This document shows positions 38,439 through 45,200 of a stretch of 49,450 nt of DNA, in pieces (within the stretch, counting starts at the first letter, position 1; every line of letters begins with the position of its first letter). Source of the DNA: Chloroflexota bacterium (GTDB lineage Bacteria; Chloroflexota; Dehalococcoidia; UBA6926). The stretch lies in assembly GCA_026713485.1 (NCBI GenBank), contig JAPOOK010000022.1:1-49450 (forward strand), in the 5' to 3' direction. The notes below the pieces were generated by a model that made no database searches, was not told the origin of the DNA, and saw only the letters and a program-made list of their open reading frames with translations. Both the position numbers and the translations under genes were made by a program.

Positions 38439-38888
38439 ATGCCTGAAATGCAAGCGCCGGAACAGATTACCCCGCAGAGCATCGACGACTACCTTGATGT
38501 CATGAGCAAAGCCGTCTTTCAGTCTGGCATCTCATGGCGTGTCGTCGAGAGCAAGTGGTCTGGCACGCGGGAGGCATTCCACAACTTCGACGTAGAACGC
38601 GTCGCCGATTTAACCCCGGATGATGTCGACGCGCTAGCCACGGACACCCGGATCATCCGTAATCGCAGAAAAATTGAGGCCATTAAGGGCAACGCCGAGC
38701 GGATGCTCGACCTCGAGAAAGAGTATGGGTCCTTCCAGAGCTATCTGCGTTCGCAGCCCAGCTACACCGACTTGGTGAAAGACCTGCGCAAGAATTTCAA
38801 GTTCCTTGGCGACACGGGCGCTTACTACTTCCTGTACGTCGTTGGAGAGGAAGTCCCCCCGCACGAAGAAGTGATGGGCAACCGCTAA
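38439..38888 (+). CDS. DNA-3-methyladenine glycosylase I-like protein, catalytic residues missing
   Basis: 149 residues. The helical core lines up with Tag: VFQSGISWRVVESKW, then FHNFDVERVADLTPDDVD, IIRNRRKIEAIKGNAERML, and FKFLGDTGAYYFLYVVG, which matches Tag's FKFVG-T-CY-MQ stretch. However, the Tag N-terminus with its zinc Cys/His is absent, the LEGxQAGLSW acid (E38 in E. coli) aligns with Ala, and the C-terminal zinc Cys/His are not seen. It may bind DNA without the standard chemistry, or use another residue. Start chosen at ATG 38439; an AGGAGA lies 11 nt upstream. Confidence 0.75.
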   Translation: MPEMQAPEQITPQSIDDYLDVMSKAVFQSGISWRVVESKWSGTREAFHNFDVERVADLTPDDVDALATDTRIIRNRRKIEAIKGNAERMLDLEKEYGSFQSYLRSQPSYTDLVKDLRKNFKFLGDTGAYYFLYVVGEEVPPHEEVMGNR

Positions 38889-39040
38889 CCCCGTTTTTCG
38901 ATGCAGCTCTCCTGATCCCGCCACCCATAAGTTGGAAAGAATCTGCTTGGGTGACCTCAAGAACCGTCATGGGAATGAGGGCACGCTCCCTGACAGGCAG
39001 GTGATGAATGACGGGCGGGTTAGAGGCCGTTGTTTGGTGG

Positions 39041-39850
39041 CTACGGCTTGGTAGCGATGCACTCCCCGAAGCCAATGGCAGCGGTGGCGCTCGGCTTGGT
39101 CTTCCACTCGTCAAGGTCTCGCCGCCACTGCTCAAACTGTTCTTTCGTCGCAAATCCAAACATAGTGGCAGCTTCGATCACTCGCGGCGTAAAGAACCAG
39201 TCCAGGGAAAACCCGTGGAAGAATGCGATGTCATCCTCATGTGTGAAGAAATCGAAGGACGCGGAAGCAACCGGACTGACAAACCCGGCCTGGAGGAAAG
39301 CATCCTTCAATTCGCGTCCCATGTTCGGGTGTCCCCCATTTGCCTCTAAAAGGCTCATGAATGTCCGCCATCCCTCATCGTCCCAGTCAGGCGCCATGAA
39401 AGATGAGCCTCCGTTCATTTCCCGCGCGCCGATAAGTCCACCCGGCTTGAGCACGCGCTTCACTTCCGCAAGCGCCTTCTGCGTGTCCGGCACGTGCGTC
39501 AACAACGTATGGCAATGGGCGACGTCAAAGTAGCCATCCTCAAAGGGCAGGTCGGTGACATCGCCAACGTGAAATGTGGCATTGGCGTGGCCGCCTGCCT
39601 GCGCAGCCGCTCGCGCGATGCCGATCTGGGATTCCTCCATATCAATGCCGTGAAACTCCCCCGGCTCAATAGCGCGCGCAAGGCCGACAGAAATCGTGCC
39701 AGGCCCGCAGCCAAAATCTAAGACGCGCATGCCGGGCTCCAGTTTCGGGAGCAGGTACGCCGCGTGACTCTCCGCCTTGCGTCGATCCAGCAACTGCATG
39801 AAGTCCTCGCCGTAGCCCATCGTGTATTCAGGCGAGTGCTGTTCAGTCAT
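39041..39850 (-). CDS. Class I SAM-dependent methyltransferase (UbiE/COQ5-like)
   Basis: 269 residues from ATG 39850 (AGGAG 8 nt upstream). Motif I is VLDFGCGPGTISVGLA, the acidic ribose-binding strand FHGIDMEESQI, then VGDVTDLPFEDGYFDVAHCHTLLTHV and KRVLKPGGLIGAREMN. Typical for small-molecule methyltransferases; the substrate is unknown. The C-terminal 100 residues are helical with many aromatic residues, probably the substrate pocket. Single gene with its own promoter in which a repeat element contributes the -35 box. Confidence 0.88.
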   Translation of the reverse strand: MTEQHSPEYTMGYGEDFMQLLDRRKAESHAAYLLPKLEPGMRVLDFGCGPGTISVGLARAIEPGEFHGIDMEESQIGIARAAAQAGGHANATFHVGDVTDLPFEDGYFDVAHCHTLLTHVPDTQKALAEVKRVLKPGGLIGAREMNGGSSFMAPDWDDEGWRTFMSLLEANGGHPNMGRELKDAFLQAGFVSPVASASFDFFTHEDDIAFFHGFSLDWFFTPRVIEAATMFGFATKEQFEQWRRDLDEWKTKPSATAAIGFGECIATKP

Positions 39851-39900
39851 GTCGTGTACTCCTAAAGAAAGGGAACATTCTTCCGGACACCGGTCTCCAC

Positions 39901-39929
39901 CGTATAACATCTCCATCCCCCTCTGTCAT
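39901..39929 (-). promoter_or_regulatory. Promoter of the methyltransferase gene, overlapping a repeat
   Basis: ATGACA (39924-39929), 17 bp, TATACG (39901-39906) on the minus strand, about 45 nt before the predicted start codon region. The last bases of the -35 box are shared with the palindromic repeat at 39928-39947. Confidence 0.5.
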
Positions 39930-39947
39930 TCCCGCGAAGGCGGGAAT
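39928..39947. repeat. dRS3-like palindromic repeat (ATTCCC-N8-GGGAAT)
   Basis: ATTCCCGCGAAGGCGGGAAT, embedded in GTCATT...ATCTGAATCT. The pattern matches small palindromic elements that are dispersed in many genomes (named dRS3 in Neisseria). Only one copy of this exact form was noticed in the window. Confidence 0.6.
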
Positions 39948-39990
39948 CTGAATCTCACTGTGCCAACCATACACGCGCGAAAGTTCCTCC

Positions 39991-40018
39991 TTGACACCTG
40001 TATGAAGTGATATAAACT
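39991..40018 (+). promoter_or_regulatory. Promoter of the membrane protein/regulator pair
   Basis: TTGACA (39991-39996), 16 bp, TAAACT (40013-40018), in an AT-rich stretch. An alternative -10 TATAAA sits at 40011-40016. The predicted start near 40025 falls inside the adjacent inverted repeat. Confidence 0.65.
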
Positions 40019-40036
40019 AGTTTGTATTGCAAACTA
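40018..40036. promoter_or_regulatory. Operator-like inverted repeat at the promoter start site
   Basis: TAGTTTG, TATTG, CAAACTA: a perfect 7 bp inverted repeat with a 5 bp spacer that touches the -10 box and covers the predicted +1. A dimeric winged-helix protein bound here would block transcription. The regulator encoded at 40718-41056 is the obvious candidate (inference). Confidence 0.6.
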
Positions 40037-40088
40037 AAGCAGGGAATCGACAGATGGGATCGGCCCGAATGAGGACGAGGAGGATGTG

Positions 40089-40721
40089 ATGCAATCAACA
40101 GCCGGAGACGGCGGAGAGCTGTCTCCCCAGCAGGGATGGGAGGACATCCACGCCACGATGGACCAGCTCCGCAGCTCCATGTACGTGGCCGGAACAGCGA
40201 CGATACTGCTCGTGTGGGGCGCAGTAATCTCGCTGGGCTACTTCGCGGAATATTCATTCACGACGTTCCTTGAAGAAATGGCCGCCGACAGGCCATGGAT
40301 CAGGGCCCCGCTGTGGACGGGTTTGGTGGCGGTGGGCATGGTGGCCAGCGCGGTCATCGGCAGTCGGGCTAGCCGGGGAACCGGCGCGGGCGCGGCAGCC
40401 AGATCCGCTGGCATCCGCACGTTCCTGTTCTGGCTCACCATCGGCATCGCCGCGTTCGTGATGCCCGCCGCGCTCGGCCTCTGGGAGGAGGGCAATGCTC
40501 AACAGATCGGCGGCGTGTCCATCGGCATCGCGATGCTCGGCTACATCCTCTTCGGCATCATGCACCGGCCGATCATCGCCGTCCTGGGGCTCGCGTTCTT
40601 GGCGGCGTACTTCGTTCCCTACGCGCTGGCAGGCGATGCCGCTCTCCTCTACTCCGCCATCCTGACCTTGGCGACGGCCGCCGCAGGCTGGGCGCTCATC
40701 CGCCGGAGCGACACCCTGTGA
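40089..40721 (+). CDS. Six-helix membrane protein encoded with a regulator
   Basis: 210 residues. A soluble N-terminal 35 residues (with GWEDIHATMDQLRSSMYVAG) is followed by six hydrophobic helices. AGGAGG lies 5 nt before the ATG. The GTGA overlap at 40718-40721 couples it to the downstream winged-helix regulator, a layout common for small membrane-protein/regulator pairs such as PadR-type operons. No motif assigns a function. Confidence 0.78.
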   Translation: MQSTAGDGGELSPQQGWEDIHATMDQLRSSMYVAGTATILLVWGAVISLGYFAEYSFTTFLEEMAADRPWIRAPLWTGLVAVGMVASAVIGSRASRGTGAGAAARSAGIRTFLFWLTIGIAAFVMPAALGLWEEGNAQQIGGVSIGIAMLGYILFGIMHRPIIAVLGLAFLAAYFVPYALAGDAALLYSAILTLATAAAGWALIRRSDTL

Positions 40722-41056
40722 CGACAAACGGCGCCCAGGACCTCGACGAGACGATCCACCAACCAACCCGCCTCCGCATCATGACGCTCCTTGCCGCGCA
40801 GGGGACCGATGACCGTGTCGCCTACGGCTACGTCCAGAAGGAACTGGCGCTGACCGGCGGAAACCTCACAATCCACCTGCGCAAACTGGAGGAGGCGAGC
40901 TACGTCGCCATCACAAAAGAGTTCATCGACGCGAAGCCCCGCACCTGGATCCAAACGACAGAGACAGGCCGTGACGCCTACGCCCGCTACCTCGACAACC
41001 TCCGCCAAACCCTAAACCTGCCAGCCCCCCAACCCCGCCGTCCCCTGTCATTCTGA
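40718..41056 (+). CDS. Winged-helix transcriptional regulator (HTH_34/MarR-like)
   Basis: 112 residues from GTG 40718. The winged helix includes THQPTRLRIM-like start (IHQPTRLRIMTLLAAQG), the recognition region LTGGNLTIHLRKLEEASYVAI, and the wing KEFIDAKPRTWIQTTETGRDAY, as in the HTH_34 group of small ArsR/MarR-like repressors. It probably represses its own operon by binding the inverted repeat at 40018-40036. The last two codons and stop lie within a dispersed repeat, so the natural C-terminus may have been altered by it. Confidence 0.85.
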   Translation: MTTNGAQDLDETIHQPTRLRIMTLLAAQGTDDRVAYGYVQKELALTGGNLTIHLRKLEEASYVAITKEFIDAKPRTWIQTTETGRDAYARYLDNLRQTLNLPAPQPRRPLSF

Positions 41057-41149
41057 GCGCAGCGAAGAATCTAAAGTCGCGTCCCGTGTTCCGTCATGTA
41101 CATGCGCAACAAAATCTCTGGATTCTTCACTCTGCTGCGCTCCGTTCAG
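41045..41149. repeat. Imperfect inverted repeat, MITE/REP-like
   Basis: The left arm 41045-41072 (core CTGAGCGCAGCGAAGAATC) pairs with the right arm 41121-41149 (GATTCTTCACTCTGCTGCGC followed by TCCGTTCAG) around about 48 bp. The arms match except for small insertions. The left arm supplies the stop codon of the upstream regulator. It starts with CTGTCATTC, as does the repeat near 39925. Confidence 0.5.
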
Positions 41150-41189
41150 TTGGTGATGTGGCGTCAGCCGCTGAGGCCGGAGGAATCGC

Positions 41190-41588
41190 CTAGACGAGGC
41201 TGGCATAAGGAAGCGACGTCATTCTCCAATCGAGAGTCAAGGTTTCAAGCCCCGCCCGCGTATAGTCGTCCGCAATGAGCCTGTCCAGCAGACCGGGTCC
41301 GCTTGACGATTCCAGAGCATCAATGATGGCGTGCCCGTTCTGGGGGACAACAAGACCACTCGACAGCGTTCGCGCGAGCGCAGCCCGCGCGTCGGGCTTG
41401 GTAATCCCATAGTGGTGTTGCAGCGTCATGTACGCCTCGCCCACCACCTGGTTTGACGCCTGAATCTCCTGACCGTCGGCGATTAGCGATTCAAGACGTT
41501 CAACGCAGCGCGCATAGATATCAGGAGGATCCCCGATCGCGAGTCGAACGAGAACGGAGGTATCAATCCCGATACGGCGTCGGATCAT
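41190..41588 (-). CDS. VapC-like PIN-domain toxin
   Basis: 132 residues from ATG 41588. PIN-domain acidic residues are visible: GIDTSVLVRL (first Asp), a central Glu in VVGEAYMTL, and LLDRLIADDY near the C-terminus. PIN toxins are Mg-dependent RNases that cut tRNA or rRNA. The start overlaps the antitoxin gene by 26 nt, so they are co-translated. ATG 41597 is an equally possible start. Assignment as VapC rests on PIN motifs plus the AbrB partner. Confidence 0.85.
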   Translation of the reverse strand: MIRRRIGIDTSVLVRLAIGDPPDIYARCVERLESLIADGQEIQASNQVVGEAYMTLQHHYGITKPDARAALARTLSSGLVVPQNGHAIIDALESSSGPGLLDRLIADDYTRAGLETLTLDWRMTSLPYASLV

Positions 41589-41808
41589 AGCCCTCATCCC
41601 GGAACGTGCTGATGTCCAGTGGCGGCGTGCCCGGCTTGATCTTGTCCCGCAGCGTCCCCAGCTTCGAATAGTCGATGCGCCGCGGCTTCAGCAGGTAGCC
41701 GTCAGGACCCTCCTGCAGCTCGATCTGATCGCCCGGCTTGACCCCAAGCTCATCCAACACCCTGGCCGGGAACGTAACCTGCCGCTTGGAAGTAACCTTG
41801 ACGAACAT
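41563..41808 (-). CDS. AbrB/SpoVT-type antitoxin (VapB-like)
   Basis: 81 residues from ATG 41808, with AAGGAG 7-8 nt upstream. The swapped-hairpin AbrB domain is KVTSKRQVTFPARVLDELGVKPGDQIEL; the C-terminal half (PRRIDYSKLGTLRDKI, then DISTFRDEGYDPTPYRD) would wrap the PIN toxin. It should bind its own promoter and neutralise the toxin. Precedes the toxin gene, the standard antitoxin-first order. Confidence 0.85.
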   Translation of the reverse strand: MFVKVTSKRQVTFPARVLDELGVKPGDQIELQEGPDGYLLKPRRIDYSKLGTLRDKIKPGTPPLDISTFRDEGYDPTPYRD

Positions 41809-41827
41809 CTCGATACTCCTTACCGCC

Positions 41828-41856
41828 AATCTACCGAAGTAAGGCACTCCGGTCAA
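41828..41856 (-). promoter_or_regulatory. Promoter of the toxin-antitoxin pair
   Basis: TTGACC (41851-41856), 17 bp, TAGATT (41828-41833) on the minus strand; predicted start near 41821, 13 nt before the antitoxin ATG. Confidence 0.65.
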
Positions 41857-42274
41857 ACCCACCCGCCGAACCAATCCCCCTTACCGCATCCTCGTCCCAC
41901 GCCGGATCCTTGCTCCTCTTTCTTCCTGCTGCCTGCGTGGTGAGGAAATGGCTGCGATTGTGACAGCGTCAAATTGCAGGGGATCAAAGGACTGTAGTAC
42001 TTGTATTTGTAGTACTTGTATTTAAGGAGAGTGGCGACTCGTTGAAGGTGAAGCGTGGACTAAACCGGGAGCGCGTCGGCTGTGGCAGACCCTGCTGCGA
42101 GCGGCTCCGGGGGAGGTTGCGGACACCTTGGAGGGTATAGACAGTCCGCGCTACTGCATGGTAATTTATTCGGGAGCTATGCCCGAGAGGAGGATGGGCA
42201 ATACTTGTGTGTCTCTCATTGGGCGTGATTAGCTATGGCATCAGTAGTGCCTAAAGGGCCGAAAGGTAGGAATA
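41857..42274 (+). other. Non-coding interval before the surface-protein genes
   Basis: Between the toxin-antitoxin promoter and the large surface-protein start there is no convincing gene. It holds the 15 bp tandem repeat at 41993-42022, a purine-rich GGAGAGTGG-type stretch after it, and a hairpin GGCA...TGCC near 42236-42251 followed by a GGGCCGAAAGGTAGG stretch. AGGAATA precedes the ATG at 42275. No promoter with both boxes could be chosen, and no known riboswitch was recognised. Confidence 0.5.
41993..42022. repeat. 15 bp perfect tandem repeat
   Basis: TGTAGTACTTGTATT occurs twice without a gap; each unit contains the palindrome AGTACT. It lies about 250 bp upstream of the surface-protein gene and could be a regulatory protein site or a simple slippage product. 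Confidence 0.6.
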
Positions 42275-45200
42275 ATGCGTATGTCTCACCGTTCTGAAAC
42301 GCCAGGGAACGCCCCGGTGGCCAATGATTTGCTCTCAAGCGTTAAGCGCGCGCTTGGTGCAGGGCTTCCTGGTCGAGACTCTCATACGGGCAGCCCGGTT
42401 CCTTCTCTACTCAGTGCGAGAGCGCTGCCGGGTTTCTCCATTCTCAAACTTGCGCTACTAGCCACCTTGGCCTTTGGCCTGATGTTCGCCGTAAGCGGCG
42501 GTCTGGTCGGAGCACAGGACGCCGGTGCCATCGAATACGCTGAGAACGATACAGGCGCAGTTGCGACGTTCACGGCGACAGACCCGGAGGAAGAGGACAT
42601 AACCTGGAGTCTGACCCATGAGGGCACCGCAGACTTCAAGATTACCGGCGGCGTGCTCGAGTTCATTTCGCCGCCGGACTTCGAGGCTCCCGCTGGTGGC
42701 GCATCTGATGACTCCAACACCTACACAGTCACCGTCAATGCCTCTGCGGGAACATCGGACGTGGCCACGATATCGACCGTCAGTCGTGAAGTCACCGTGA
42801 ACGTCACGAACGTTGACGAGCCCGGCTCTATCATGCTTTCCACGTTGCAACCGCAGGTGGAAATAGCGATCACCGCTACGCTAAGCGATCCCGACAATCC
42901 TGACCAAACTGCCGTCCCATTAACAGAGTTGGAGTGGGAATGGCTGCGAGGCCAGGACGTCATCGCAGGCGCGACTGGCGCGACCTACACGCCCAGAACT
43001 ACCGATGTCGGCTCCGTGCTGACGGCGAGGGCGACCTATAAGGACGCCCAGGACGCAGACAACAACAAGACCGCCGAGATTGAATCGGCACACATGGTCC
43101 GCGCGACGCCTGCTTCGCAGACCGCCCCTACATTCCTGGATCAGGACCCGGATAATACCGGGAATCAGCAGACGCGGATGGTGGCGGAGAACACGCCCGC
43201 GGGTCAGGATATCGGAGCAGCCGTCGAGGCGACTGACCCTGGTGACGTACTGACCTATTCGCTGAGCGGCACTAATGCGGATCTGTTCGCCCTCGACCGT
43301 GCAACGGGCCAGTTGAGGACAAAGGGCGCGTTGAACCGGGAGACCATAGGTGATCCCTTTACGCAAACGGTCATAGTCACCGCCACAGACCCGTGGGGGG
43401 CTTCCGCCACGGTCACAGTTACCCTTTCGGTCACGAACGTGGATGAAGCGCCGGCGATCGCCGCTAATGCGACCACGGCCATCACTTCCCCCGAGGGCAC
43501 TACCGCTGCTCCTCTCACCCTAACTACGGCGCTGGCGACCTACACGGCCACGGAGCCCGAGACCGAGGCCATGACCTGGAGTTTGTCCGGGGCTGACGCC
43601 GCGACGTTCAACATTGGCAATCAGACTGGCGCCACACCCGGAGAGTTGACCTTCAAGGCCCAGCCGGACTTCGAGTCCCCCGGAGACGCGAACACGGACA
43701 ACGTCTACGAGGTCACGGTGGTGGTTTCAGACCCCGCCCGGAACAGTGATGAAGTGGCCGTACGGGTCACGGTGACAAACGTGGCGGAGACGGGAACGAT
43801 AACATTCTCGTCGCTGCAGCCGAAGACCGGCATCCCGCTGACGGCGTCGCTGACTGATCCTGACGGCGGCATCACCAACCTCGAGTGGCAGTGGGAGAAT
43901 GGCGGTACCGAAATCGAGGATGCGACATCTGCCACGTACACTCCGGTTGTGGGCGACATTACCGACACGCTGACGGTGACCGCGACCTACAGAGACAACT
44001 CGCTTGCGGCCGGCGCAGCTGCCATCACGCTGGAATCGGCGACAACACCTGCCGTCGTGGCCGACACGGACAACAAGGCCCCGGTATTCCCGGATCAGGA
44101 CACTGAGATGGATGGCCGGCAAACAGACCAGGAGCGGATGATCGCCGAACTCACCGATGCAAGAGCCCCCACCCCGGCCGGCACTACCATTGGCGATCCG
44201 GTCGCTGCTGAAGTGGATAACACGCTCACCCCGGGTGGAACTGAGGTACCGGACGTACTGACGTACTCCTTGGGTGGAACGGACGCGGCGTCGTTCAGCA
44301 TCGCCCGAAACACTGGCCAGTTGAGCACCAAGGCAGCTTTGAACTATGAGACCAAGCAGTCCTACTCGGTGACGGTCACGGCGACGGATCCCGGTGGCCT
44401 TAGCGCCACTGTCAACGTCACGATTAAGGTGAATGACATTAACGAAGACCCGGTGCTGACCGGAGAGGCGCCGGCACAGTACGCAGAGAATGGCACGGCG
44501 CCGGTCACCACATTCAGAGCCACCGACCCTGAAGGGGAGGATATTGTTTGGACTCTGACTGGCACCGATGAGCAAGACTTCACGATCGTTGGTGGAGTGC
44601 TGCGCTTCGCAAGCTCGCCGAACTTCGAGGCGGCGGCGGATGCCAACACCGACAACACCTATGAAATCACGGTCAACGCCTCCGATGGGACCAACAGTGC
44701 CACGGAGGATCTCACCATCGCGGTGACCAACGTTGAAGAACCCGGCACAGTCACGCTCTCGACACTGCAACCGCAGGTGGGAGTGTCGATTACCGCCGAG
44801 CTGAATGACGTCGACGCCGGCGGCACGACCGCCAACCCCACATGGATGTGGCTCCGGGGCGGCAGTGTCATCGTGGGCGCCACCACCGACAGGTACCAGC
44901 CCGAAGATGGCGACGTTGGCTCTGTGCTGACGGCGAAGGCGACTTACACGGACGCCGAGGACGCGGTTACCAACAAGACCGCGCAAGGCCGTTCTTCACG
45001 CGCGGTGCGCAGGGCGCCCACCGGCGGGACCAGTGCCCCAGTGTTCCCGGACCAGAACCCATCAACTGAAGCTGTGGAAACGGAGCAGACGCGGATGGTG
45101 GCGGAGAACACGCCTGCGGGGCGAAACATCGGAGGGCCGGTGAATGCCTCTGACCGCGGTGATGTGCTGACCTACTCGCTGAGTGGCGCTGATGCGGGTC

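Noticed and set aside
42220-42275. Possible riboswitch before the surface-protein gene (GGGCCGAAAGGTAGG)
   Set aside because: Only a short hairpin and a GNAR-like loop are seen; the conserved core of cyclic-di-GMP or other known classes could not be matched.
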